Assembly: GCA_035464115.1 (NCBI GenBank) | Contig: DATHSN010000365.1 | Coordinates: forward strand, 1 to 18,542 | DNA length: 18,542 nt | Origin: DATHSN01 sp035464115 | GTDB taxonomy: Bacteria > Actinomycetota > Acidimicrobiia > Acidimicrobiales > SKKL01 | Reading direction: 5' to 3' | In this document: positions 7,118 to 13,500 of the stretch, piece by piece | Layout of the letters: every line of letters begins with the position of its first letter | Numbering within the stretch: position 1 is the first letter of the stretch | Program-made: the position numbers and the translations under genes | The notes under the pieces: generated by a model | Database searches by the model: none | What the model saw: only the letters and a program-made list of their open reading frames with translations | What the model was told of the DNA's origin: nothing

Positions 7118-7857
7118 CCGCCGTCGACCACCAGCGCGTCGCCGGTGTGGAACAGGTTGGTGGGGTCGACCAGGTAGGCGGCCGCCGCCCCGAAGTCGTC
7201 GGGCACGCCCCAGCGCCGCACCGGGGTGCGGCGCGTGGTGATCTCGATGAAGCGCTCGTCGGCCGCGGCCGCGGCGGTCATCTCGGTGCGGATCCAGCCG
7301 GGGATCACCGCGTTCACCCGGATGCGGTAGCGGGCCAGCTCGACCGCGAGGCCGCGCACCATGGCGAGCATCCCGGCCTTGGAGTGGGCGTAGGACTGCG
7401 CCCGGGGCGCGCCGTGGATCGCCGAGGTCGACGACACGCCCACGAGCGAGCCGCCCTCGCCCCGCTCGACCAGGTGGCGGGCCGCCTCGCGGAAGCACAG
7501 GAACGCGCCCTCGGAGTTGACCCGCTGCACCGCGCGCCACCCGTCGAGGGTCTGGTCGACGAACGGCGCACCGCCCCCGATGCCGGCGTTCACCACCATC
7601 GAGTCGACCTTGCCGAGCGCGGCGACCGTGCCCGCGAACGCGCCGATCACCTGGTCCTCGTCGCCGACGTCGACCGCTTCGGTGTGGACCCGCGCCCCGA
7701 GGCCGGTGAGGTGATCGGCCGCCTCGGCGTTGCGGGCCGCGTCACGCCCCCAGACCGCCACGGTGGCGCCGGCGCGGGCCAGGCCCTCGGCCATGCCGAG
7801 GCCGATGCCGCGGTTGCCACCGGTGACGACGGCGACGACGCCGGAGAGGTCGGTCAT
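7102..7857 (-). CDS. Short-chain dehydrogenase/reductase, complete catalytic set
   Basis: 251 aa classical SDR. TGGNRGIG lies at 12-19, NAG at 90-92, Asn114, Ser142/143, Tyr156 and Lys160, so the whole Asn-Ser-Tyr-Lys tetrad is present. The second strand ends in W-G-R-D, and its arginine suggests NADP(H). It resembles the FabG/glucose dehydrogenase branch; the substrate cannot be told. The ATG at 7857 is chosen over upstream in-frame codons because a good GGAGG sits seven bases before it (plus-strand cctcct at 7865-7870) and conserved sequence begins at once. The ATG overlaps the stop of the upstream lipoprotein gene (ATGA), implying one operon. Confidence 0.9.
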   Translation of the reverse strand: MTDLSGVVAVVTGGNRGIGLGMAEGLARAGATVAVWGRDAARNAEAADHLTGLGARVHTEAVDVGDEDQVIGAFAGTVAALGKVDSMVVNAGIGGGAPFVDQTLDGWRAVQRVNSEGAFLCFREAARHLVERGEGGSLVGVSSTSAIHGAPRAQSYAHSKAGMLAMVRGLAVELARYRIRVNAVIPGWIRTEMTAAAAADERFIEITTRRTPVRRWGVPDDFGAAAAYLVDPTNLFHTGDALVVDGGYTVF

Positions 7858-8270
7858 GGAGCATCCTCCTCGAGGGTGGTGTCGGTGGCGTCGGCCCCCG
7901 GCAACGTGGTGATGGTGGGCCCGGTGGTGCGGGCGCACCGGGCGACCGCCGACTCGACCGCGTCGCGCGCGGCTGCGTACTCGGAGTCGAAGCGGATCTC
8001 GAACTCGGCCTGCAGCGCGGCCGGGTCGCCCTCCTCGTAGCCGGCCAGGCGGGCGGCGGCCTCGATGAGCACGGCGAGGTCGGACCGAAGGTCCTCGTCG
8101 GCCACGTCGGCGAGCTCGCGGAGCACCTCCGGCGAGGCGTCCTCGACCGGGATCACCTCCGGGCCGAGCTCGCAGAAGGCGACGGGATCGGGGTCGGGGC
8201 CGTCGTCGCCACCGCAGGCCGACGCCGCGACCAGCAGCGCGACGACGCAGGCGGAGACGACGGGGCGCAC
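7854..8270 (-). CDS. Putative small secreted lipoprotein, unknown function
   Basis: 138 aa from a GTG at 8270, preceded by GGGAGG four bases upstream. Residues 1-18 form a short signal peptide, and A-S-A-C19 followed by GG and an acidic Asp/Pro stretch is a plausible lipobox and linker. The -3 residue is Ala rather than the usual Leu. The mature part contains C33 and a second late cysteine that could form a disulfide, and a largely helical acidic middle. I do not recognise the domain. Many actinobacterial lipoproteins of this size look alike. Its stop overlaps the SDR start. Confidence 0.72.
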   Translation of the reverse strand: MRPVVSACVVALLVAASACGGDDGPDPDPVAFCELGPEVIPVEDASPEVLRELADVADEDLRSDLAVLIEAAARLAGYEEGDPAALQAEFEIRFDSEYAAARDAVESAVARCARTTGPTITTLPGADATDTTLEEDAP

Positions 8271-8292
8271 GCGACCTCCCGGACGACGGCGG

Positions 8293-8394
8293 TCAGCGCC
8301 GCGCGGCGCGGGGACGGGTCGTGGCACCGGCCGACCCGCCGGCCGACCGGCCGAGGGAGGACGGGCGCGCGGCGGGCGCGTCGACGACGATCAT
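8293..8394 (-). CDS. Possible 33-aa leaderless leader ORF
   Basis: A 33-codon ORF starts at ATG 8394, seven bases after TAGGGT (plus-strand 8402-8407), a good -10 hexamer for a leaderless transcript. It ends 22 bases before the lipoprotein GTG. The peptide starts MIVVDAPAARPSSLG and is rich in Ala, Arg, Gly and Ser. The first residues look protein-like; the rest could be random GC-rich sequence. It may be a real small protein or an upstream ORF affecting lipoprotein translation. There is no homology evidence. Confidence 0.3.
   Translation of the reverse strand: MIVVDAPAARPSSLGRSAGGSAGATTRPRAARR
8296..8309. other. 14-bp perfect palindrome
   Basis: GCGCCGCGCGGCGC equals its own reverse complement and lies between the divergent lipoprotein and SDR genes, at the end of the possible small ORF. 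It could be an operator or a chance product of GC-rich sequence; nothing else supports a role. Confidence 0.3.
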
Positions 8395-8401
8395 GGGGTT
8401 G

Positions 8402-8407
8402 ACCCTA
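8402..8407 (-). promoter_or_regulatory. Candidate -10 element for lipoprotein-SDR operon
   Basis: TAGGGT on the minus strand fits TAnnnT and lies seven bases before an ATG (8394). No clear -35 is seen 17-18 bases upstream. If real, transcription starts at or near 8394 and reads the small ORF, the lipoprotein and the SDR. Confidence 0.4.
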
Positions 8408-8466
8408 CGCAGCCCGGATGCCCTGCGGGGACCGTCCGGGTCGATCACGACGACCGGGAGGGACCC

Positions 8467-9264
8467 ATGGGCACCGAGGACGAGCGGGGCGGACGGGTGG
8501 CGGTCATCACCGGCGGCGCGTCGGGCATCGGGTTCGCCACCGCCCGCCGGCTGGTGGGCGACGGCGCGCGGGTCGTGCTGGGCGATGTCGACGTCGACGG
8601 GCTGCGCCGCGCCGAGGAGGAGCTCGGGTCGGCGTGCGTGACCGCCGAGGTCGACGTGCGGCGCGAGGCCGACGTCGAGCGGCTCGTCGCGTATGCAGTC
8701 GAGCACTTCGGGGCGGTCGACGCGGCGGTGGGCGCGGCGGGGGTCGGGGGGTTCGGGCCGCTGGTCGACACCGCCGTCGACGAGTGGTCGCGGGTGGTCG
8801 ACACGTGCCTGACCGGGGCGTTCCTCACCCTCAAGCACGCCGCCGGGGCCATGGTGCGCGCCGGGCGACCCGGGGTGGTCGTGCTGGTGTCGTCGATCAA
8901 CGCCCGCCAGCCCGCCATCGGGATGGCGCCGTACTGCGCGGCGAAGGCCGGCGTCGAGCAGCTGGTCCGCACCGCCGGGCTCGAGCTCGGCCCGGTCGGG
9001 ATCCGGGTGTGCGGGGTCGCGCCGGGGCTCGTCGACACCCCGCTCACCGAGTTCGCCCGCACCATCCCGGGCCTGCGCGAGGAGTACCTCGACAACATCC
9101 CGCTGGGCCGCATCGGCACCCCCGACGACGTGGCCGACGCCATCGCCTTCCTGCTCTCCGACCAGGCCGCGTGGGTCAGCGCCGAGACGCTGGTGGTCGA
9201 CGGGGCCGAGACCACGCGCCGCTACCCCGACATCGCCGCCCGCCTGGCCGACGCCGCCGAGTAG
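8467..9264 (+). CDS. SDR-family oxidoreductase lacking conserved Asn residues
   Basis: 265 aa SDR protein. The ATG at 8467 is well placed after GGGAGG. TGGASGIG lies at 15-22. Asp40 at the end of the second strand suggests NAD(H). Ser142/143, Tyr156 and Lys160 are all present. The usual NAG motif reads A-A-G at 90-92, and the tetrad asparagine position is Cys114 (in V-D-T-C-L-T-G-A-F-L). The fold is certain. Catalysis may be changed, because the missing Asn normally holds the proton-relay water. It is divergent from the lipoprotein operon and followed by a GC-rich hairpin at 9329-9353. The substrate is unknown. Confidence 0.88.
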   Translation: MGTEDERGGRVAVITGGASGIGFATARRLVGDGARVVLGDVDVDGLRRAEEELGSACVTAEVDVRREADVERLVAYAVEHFGAVDAAVGAAGVGGFGPLVDTAVDEWSRVVDTCLTGAFLTLKHAAGAMVRAGRPGVVVLVSSINARQPAIGMAPYCAAKAGVEQLVRTAGLELGPVGIRVCGVAPGLVDTPLTEFARTIPGLREEYLDNIPLGRIGTPDDVADAIAFLLSDQAAWVSAETLVVDGAETTRRYPDIAARLADAAE

Positions 9265-9309
9265 CCCCCACGCCAGCTGGCCGCGGTCGGTCCCCGCACA
9301 CGGGATCGG

Positions 9310-9353
9310 CCGGGGCCGCGTCCCCGGGGCCCGCCCTGCCGGAACGGGCGGGC
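9310..9353 (+). terminator. GC-rich hairpins after the SDR gene
   Basis: GCCCGCCC (9329-9336) and GGGCGGGC (9346-9353) form a perfect 8-bp stem with a 9-base loop. Just upstream, CCGGGG (9310-9315) and CCCCGG (9322-9327) form a 6-bp stem. No U-tract follows, as is common in actinobacteria. The stem may end the SDR transcript, or it may just be part of the promoter spacer of the next gene. Confidence 0.4.
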
Positions 9354-9359
9354 GGTCCG

Positions 9360-9371
9360 TAGCCTGTCGGG
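9360..9371 (+). promoter_or_regulatory. Candidate -10 for a leaderless molybdoenzyme transcript
   Basis: TAGCCT at 9360-9365 fits TAnnnT and ends six bases before the GTG start at 9372. There is no Shine-Dalgarno before that GTG. The expected transcription start coincides with the start codon. The -35 region is not recognisable. Confidence 0.45.
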
Positions 9372-11063
9372 GTGACCGTCGTCGCCGATCCGCCCGTCGT
9401 CCGTCGGTCCCCGTCCGTGTCCGACGCCCGGGCGGCCACGGCGGGCGCGCTCGGGGCCGCGGTGGCCCTCGGCACGTCCGAGCTGGTGGCGGCGTTCGGG
9501 TCGTCGCTGCCCCGGCTCGTCCCGGCGGTGGGCGACCTGGTGGTCGACGCATCGCCCGGCGACGCCACCCAGGTCGCCATCGAGGCCTTCGGCACCGCCG
9601 ACAAGCCGTTGCTGCTCGGCGGCATCGTCCTCACCTCGCTGGTGATCGGGGCGCTGCTCGGACGGGCGTCCGTCGAGCGCCGATGGGTCGGCCCCGTCGG
9701 GTTCGCCGCGTTCGGGCTGCTCGGCGTGTGGGCCGGAGCGCAGGCGGTGGGCGCCTCGCTGGTCGGCGCCGTGGTGGTGGCCGCTCTCGCCGCCGGCGCC
9801 GGCATCGGCACCCTCGCGCTGCTCCTGGCCGCCGCCGACGGGCGACTCGCCGCCGGGTGGCACCGCTTCGTCGGCACCGGTCAGCTCCGCTCGCCCGCCC
9901 CGCCGGGCCGCCCGGGCGACGTCTCCACCGTCCCCGCCTCCGCGGGCGAGGACCGCCCCGGTCCGCCGCCCGGCCCGATCGAGTGGCCGACCGACCCGTC
10001 GAGCTCGCGGCGGGCGTTCCTCGGTGCGGCCGGGGTGGCCGCGGTCGCGGCGGGCGGCGCCGCGCTGGGCGGGCGGGCCCTGCGGGGCCGGTCGACGGTG
10101 GAGACGGCCCGCGCCGCCATCGTCCTCCCGCCCGCCGATCTCGGCCCCCAGGCCCCCCTCCCCCCGGGCTTCGACATCGAGGGCCTCGCCCCGCTGCAGA
10201 CCCCCAACGACGCCTTCTACCGGATCGACACCGCGCTCACCCTCCCCCAGGTCGACCCCGCCGGCTGGCGGGTGCGCATCGACGGGCTGGTCGACGAGCC
10301 GTTCGAGCTCACCTTCGACGAGCTGTCGGCGCTGCCCCTCGTCGAGCGCTCGGTCACCATCGCGTGCGTCTCCAACGAGGTCGGCGGCCGCCTCGTCGGC
10401 AACGCCACCTGGCTCGGCGTCCCCCTGGTCGACCTGCTCGACCGAGCCGGCGTGCGCCCCGAGGCGGCCCAGGTGGTCGGCCGGTCGGTCGACGACTTCA
10501 CCGCCGGCTTCCCGCTCGACCACCTCCGGTCCGAGCACCCGGCGCTGGTCGCCATCGGCATGAACGGCGAACCGCTCCCGGTGCGCCACGGGTTCCCCGC
10601 CCGCCTCGTGGTGTCGGGGCTCTACGGCTACGTGTCGGCCACCAAGTGGCTGTCGAGCATCGAGCTCACCACGTGGGACGGGTTCGACGGCTACGGGATC
10701 CCGCGGGGCTGGTCGAAGGAGGCCGCGATCAAGACCCAGTCGCGCATCGACGTCCCCCGGTCGGGTCGCTCGCTCGTGGCCGGCACCCAGCCCATCGCCG
10801 GGGTGGCCTGGGCACCGGGCCGGGGCATCCGCCGGGTCGAGGTGCGCGTCGACGACGGTCCCTGGCTCGACGCCGAGCTGTCCGACCCGGTGAGCGACGA
10901 CACCTGGCGCCAGTGGCTCGTCCGCTGGGACGCCCCGCCCGGCGACCACACCATCACCGTGCGCGCCACCGACGGCACCGGCGACACCCAGACCGAGCAG
11001 TACTCCGACCCGCCCCCCGACGGCGCCACCGGCTGGCACTCGGTGTCGGTGTCGGTCGCCTGA
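9372..11063 (+). CDS. Membrane-anchored sulfite-oxidase-family molybdoenzyme
   Basis: 563 aa. The N-terminal half has about four hydrophobic segments (roughly residues 21-43, 79-98, 105-128 and 129-154). A Pro/Gly-rich linker and an S-R-R-A-F-L-G stretch follow at 212-218. This runs into an Ala/Gly-rich segment (219-237) that resembles a Tat signal-anchor placed internally. The catalytic domain, about 245-450, has the sulfite oxidase fold: Cys332 in TIACVSNEVGG is the molybdenum ligand, and RHGFPARL and the G-x-K-W region are present. The C-terminal 110 or so residues form the immunoglobulin-like dimerisation domain. The active domain should lie outside the membrane, using Mo-pyranopterin without haem. 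The substrate is not known. DUF427 follows 22 bases later. Confidence 0.88.
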   Translation: MTVVADPPVVRRSPSVSDARAATAGALGAAVALGTSELVAAFGSSLPRLVPAVGDLVVDASPGDATQVAIEAFGTADKPLLLGGIVLTSLVIGALLGRASVERRWVGPVGFAAFGLLGVWAGAQAVGASLVGAVVVAALAAGAGIGTLALLLAAADGRLAAGWHRFVGTGQLRSPAPPGRPGDVSTVPASAGEDRPGPPPGPIEWPTDPSSSRRAFLGAAGVAAVAAGGAALGGRALRGRSTVETARAAIVLPPADLGPQAPLPPGFDIEGLAPLQTPNDAFYRIDTALTLPQVDPAGWRVRIDGLVDEPFELTFDELSALPLVERSVTIACVSNEVGGRLVGNATWLGVPLVDLLDRAGVRPEAAQVVGRSVDDFTAGFPLDHLRSEHPALVAIGMNGEPLPVRHGFPARLVVSGLYGYVSATKWLSSIELTTWDGFDGYGIPRGWSKEAAIKTQSRIDVPRSGRSLVAGTQPIAGVAWAPGRGIRRVEVRVDDGPWLDAELSDPVSDDTWRQWLVRWDAPPGDHTITVRATDGTGDTQTEQYSDPPPDGATGWHSVSVSVA

Positions 11064-11085
11064 CCCCACCACCACAGGAGCACCC

Positions 11086-11892
11086 ATGGCCCTCGCCCTC
11101 GGCAACGGACCCCTCGCCCGCAACCCCGACGCGGCCACCACCACCGCCACCGTCGACGGTCCCCCGCACCTGCTGTGGATGCAGGACGTGCCGTCGCGGC
11201 TGCGGGTCCGCTTCGGCGGCGAGATCATCGCCGACACCACCCGCGCCGTGCTCCTGCACGAGACCCGGCAGCTGCCCGTCTACTACCTCCCCCGCGACGA
11301 CGTGCGGTTCGACCTGCTCGAGCCCACCGACACCTCGACGCACTGCCCGTTCAAGGGCGATGCCCGCTACTGGACGATCCGGGTCGGTGGTCGGGTGTCG
11401 CAGGACGCCGTGTGGGGCTACGACGAGCCGATCGAGGGCGCCCTCGACCTCCGGCCCTACGTCGCGCTCTACTTCGACCGGGTCGACGCCTGGTACGAGG
11501 AGGACGAGCGCCTCGTGGGCCACGCCCGCGACCCGTTCCACCGCATCGACGTGCGCCGCTCGTCGCGACACGCCGTGGTGCGGGTCGACGGCCAGGTCGT
11601 GGCCGAGAGCGCCGAGCCCCGCCTGCTGTTCGAGACCGGCCTGCCCACGCGGGTCTACATCCCGGCCCACGCCTGGGACTCGTCGGTGCTCACCGGGTCC
11701 GACCGCTTCTCGGTCTGCGCCTACAAGGGCGTGGCCAGCTACCACGGGGTGCGCGTCGGCGACGACGAGGCCGGGAGCCTGGTGTGGCGCTACCACGAGC
11801 CGCTCAGCGACGCGGCCGGCGTGGCCGGCATGATCTGCGCGCCCCAGGAGCACGACCGCGTCGAGGTCACCCTCGACGGCGAGGCGCTCTGA
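11086..11892 (+). CDS. Tandem DUF427 protein
   Basis: 268 aa soluble protein with two DUF427 (PF04248) beta-rich domains, roughly residues 22-120 and 130-245. Each repeats a pattern in which V-R-V-x-G-x-x-(I/V)-A-x-(T/S) is followed by L-(L/F)-x-E-T, a Y-(Y/I)-(L/I)-P stretch and a C-P-F-K-G / C-A-Y-K-G motif. The biochemical function of DUF427 is not established. A good AGGAG precedes the ATG. The gene follows the molybdoenzyme by 22 bases, so the two are probably one transcript. No signal peptide is seen. Confidence 0.9.
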   Translation: MALALGNGPLARNPDAATTTATVDGPPHLLWMQDVPSRLRVRFGGEIIADTTRAVLLHETRQLPVYYLPRDDVRFDLLEPTDTSTHCPFKGDARYWTIRVGGRVSQDAVWGYDEPIEGALDLRPYVALYFDRVDAWYEEDERLVGHARDPFHRIDVRRSSRHAVVRVDGQVVAESAEPRLLFETGLPTRVYIPAHAWDSSVLTGSDRFSVCAYKGVASYHGVRVGDDEAGSLVWRYHEPLSDAAGVAGMICAPQEHDRVEVTLDGEAL

Positions 11893-11930
11893 CCGGCCAG
11901 CGCAACCGGTCGGCCGGCCAGCGCGACCGG
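11893..11930. repeat. Short direct repeat after the DUF427 gene
   Basis: CCGGCCAGCGCAACCGG at 11893-11909 is repeated at 11914-11930 with a single A-to-G change. The period is 21 bases. It begins immediately after the stop codon and precedes two hairpins. Function unknown. Confidence 0.75.
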
Positions 11931-11960
11931 CACCCGCGACCGTCGGCCTGGCACCGGCAC

Positions 11961-12013
11961 GCGTTCCTCCGGCAGAAGTGGCTGCTCAGCGACCACTTCT
12001 GCCGGGAGAACGC
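11961..12013. terminator. Long hairpin between convergent genes
   Basis: Arms at 11961-11981 and 11993-12013 are complementary at 19 of 21 positions, including 13 consecutive perfect pairs (CCGGCAGAAGTGG with its complement), around an 11-base loop. It lies between the DUF427 gene and the minus-strand PLP lyase and could stop transcription from both sides. Its length and perfect core are more than most local terminators need, so a REP-type element is the alternative. Confidence 0.65.
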
Positions 12014-12046
12014 CGAGCACCGACACGAATCGGTGGCGGTGCTCGG
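12013..12046. terminator. Second hairpin with alternative pairing
   Basis: CCGAGCACCG (12013-12022) and CGGTGCTCGG (12037-12046) pair perfectly with a 14-base loop. An inner choice exists: CACCGA (12018-12023) can pair instead with TCGGTG (12030-12035). It directly follows the long hairpin and ends 26 bases beyond the minus-strand gene's stop codon. It is likely part of a bidirectional terminator. Confidence 0.55.
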
Positions 12047-12072
12047 GTGGGGCCGCGGCGCGCCGGATCGCG

Positions 12073-13293
12073 TCAGCGGCCGGCGATGACGCCGAGGCGG
12101 GCGCAGGTGCCCTCGGGGCAGGGCTCGCCGCCCTCGCGCGCCCGGGCGCACGCCACCGGCTCGGCGCCGACGATCTCGCGGTAGGCCGCGGGGTCGGTGG
12201 CGCCCTCGGTGCACAGCACCAGCACGCTCGTGTCGGGTCCGAGGGGGGCGCCCCACTCGGCGGCCCGCTCGACCACCACGTCGAGCCCGGCCAGGCCGGC
12301 GGCGCCGGTCTCGCCCGCCACCACGCAGACGTCGGCCAGCTCGCGCATGGCCCGGCGGGCGTCGTCGTCGGTGACCGACACGAACGCGTCGAACCCGGCG
12401 GCCACCGTCGGGAAGGCGAGCATCGACGGGAGCCCGCAGTTCAGGCCGGCCATGATCGACCGGTGGGGGCCGGGCACCAGCGTGCGCTCACCGGCCTCGA
12501 CCGACACGAGCAGGCAGGCGGCGTCGACCGGCTCGACGTTCAACAGCCACGGCTGCCGTCCCGGTCGACCCCGGTAGTAGGCCGCGGTGGCCGACGCCAG
12601 CGCGCCCACGCCGGTCTGGACGACCACCACGTCGATCGGCGGCTCACCACGCGACTCGAGCTGCTCGTCGACCTCTTCGAAGATCGTCGAGTAGCCGTCG
12701 ATCACCCAGCGGGGGATCTCCTCGTAGCCCGGCCACGACGTGTCGGACACGACGATGCAGTCGTCGCCGGCCTCCGCCTTGGCCCGCTCGACCGCGTCCT
12801 CGTAGGTGGCGCCGGGCAGGACGGTGCAGCTCGCGCCCTCGGACTCGATGGCGGCGACCCGCGCCGGCGACGAGCCGTCGGGCATGAAGATGTCGCAGCC
12901 GAGGCCGAGCAGCTTCGCCATGCGGGCGACAGCCCGACCGTGGTTGCCGTCGGTGGCGGCGGCCAGGCGGAACGGACGCAGCGGCGCGAGGGCGGCGGCC
13001 AGCTCGTCGATGTCGGCCCACGGCTCGGGATCGGTGCCCAGGCGGTCGACGAGGGCCCGGTAGGTGGCCCACGACGCCCCGAGCATCTTGAACGCGGGCA
13101 GCCCCAGGCGGCTCGACTCGTCCTTCACCCAGACCCGGCCGAGGTCGAGCCCGGCGGCGAGCGGCGCGGCGTCGACCAGCCGGGTGGGGGCGTAGCCGGG
13201 CAGCCGCCGGTGGAACGAGCGGGGCCGCGGCCCGTCGGGCGCGACCAGCCCGACGTCGGACCGGCGGGGGTTGGGCAGGTAGCGACGCTCCAT
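12073..13293 (-). CDS. dpaL: Diaminopropionate ammonia-lyase-like PLP enzyme
   Basis: 406 aa fold-type II PLP enzyme, close to the usual length (about 400) of the diaminopropionate ammonia-lyase (YgeX/DpaL) family. Lys69 in PAFKMLGAS is the Schiff-base lysine. ATDGNHGRA at 113-121 binds phosphate and carries Asp115. Asp184 in SDTSWPGYEEIP is the second acidic residue expected. NCGLPS and the glycine-rich TGVGALAS loop are present. The family turns 2,3-diaminopropionate into pyruvate and ammonia. The C-terminus adds three cysteines (C382, C392, C397). The ATG at 13293 follows TAGCGT by nine bases. It is divergent from the Mo-hydroxylase/ssnA operon, as expected if both serve one pathway. A related threonine-dehydratase-like activity cannot be excluded. 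Confidence 0.88.
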   Translation of the reverse strand: MERRYLPNPRRSDVGLVAPDGPRPRSFHRRLPGYAPTRLVDAAPLAAGLDLGRVWVKDESSRLGLPAFKMLGASWATYRALVDRLGTDPEPWADIDELAAALAPLRPFRLAAATDGNHGRAVARMAKLLGLGCDIFMPDGSSPARVAAIESEGASCTVLPGATYEDAVERAKAEAGDDCIVVSDTSWPGYEEIPRWVIDGYSTIFEEVDEQLESRGEPPIDVVVVQTGVGALASATAAYYRGRPGRQPWLLNVEPVDAACLLVSVEAGERTLVPGPHRSIMAGLNCGLPSMLAFPTVAAGFDAFVSVTDDDARRAMRELADVCVVAGETGAAGLAGLDVVVERAAEWGAPLGPDTSVLVLCTEGATDPAAYREIVGAEPVACARAREGGEPCPEGTCARLGVIAGR

Positions 13294-13302
13294 CGGTGAC
13301 GC

Positions 13303-13308
13303 ACGCTA
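13303..13308 (-). promoter_or_regulatory. Candidate -10 of the PLP lyase gene
   Basis: TAGCGT on the minus strand ends nine bases before the ATG at 13293, giving a leader of only a few bases. No Shine-Dalgarno is visible. No convincing -35 is present. Confidence 0.35.
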
Positions 13309-13361
13309 CCGGCGGGGGCCGTCCGGTCCCCGACCGAGGCGCCTGCCCGCGCCCCACCCCT

Positions 13362-13412
13362 CGAACCGGCGAACCCACGGTGCGCCCGGCGCACCCACGA
13401 TTCGCCGGTACG
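13362..13412. repeat. Palindromic repeat, copy 4
   Basis: Same 51-bp unit as at 1-180. The outer arms are CGAACCGGCGAA (13362-13373) and TTCGCCGGTACG (13401-13412), matching at 11 of 12 positions. The inner arms GGTGCGC (13379-13385) and GCGCACC (13389-13395) pair perfectly around CCG. It sits in the 207-base divergent promoter region between the PLP lyase and the Mo-hydroxylase, 53 bases before the -35 box of the latter. Either REP-like placement or an operator role is possible. Confidence 0.85.
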
Positions 13413-13465
13413 GGACGGGGGAGGTCGCCGCCCGGCAGGGTTCACGCGGACGCAACGGGGGGACG

Positions 13466-13494
13466 TTGACAGTTTGTTGAAGCGCGGCGAGGCT
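13466..13494 (+). promoter_or_regulatory. Promoter of the Mo-hydroxylase operon (leaderless)
   Basis: A perfect TTGACA at 13466-13471 is followed after 17 bases by GAGGCT at 13489-13494, which keeps A and T at the two key -10 positions. Six bases later comes the GTG start at 13501. Spacing is ideal for sigma-70-type recognition and puts the transcription start at or next to the start codon. It is the best promoter in the window and decides the gene start. Confidence 0.65.
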
Positions 13495-13500
13495 CGGGCG

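Noticed and set aside
9222..11240. A 672-codon minus-strand open frame
   Set aside because: It is antisense to the molybdoenzyme, which carries the Mo-cysteine motif and family fold on the plus strand.
13362..13412. Attachment sites of an integrated element, since repeats occur near both ends of a 13-kb segment
   Set aside because: No integrase or transposase lies between them. The genes are ordinary metabolic ones with uniform composition, and three clustered copies on one side do not fit an att pair.
13474..13500. TTG start for the Mo-hydroxylase
   Set aside because: It lies inside the promoter spacer (between TTGACA and the -10), and the family sequence starts at the GTG at 13501.
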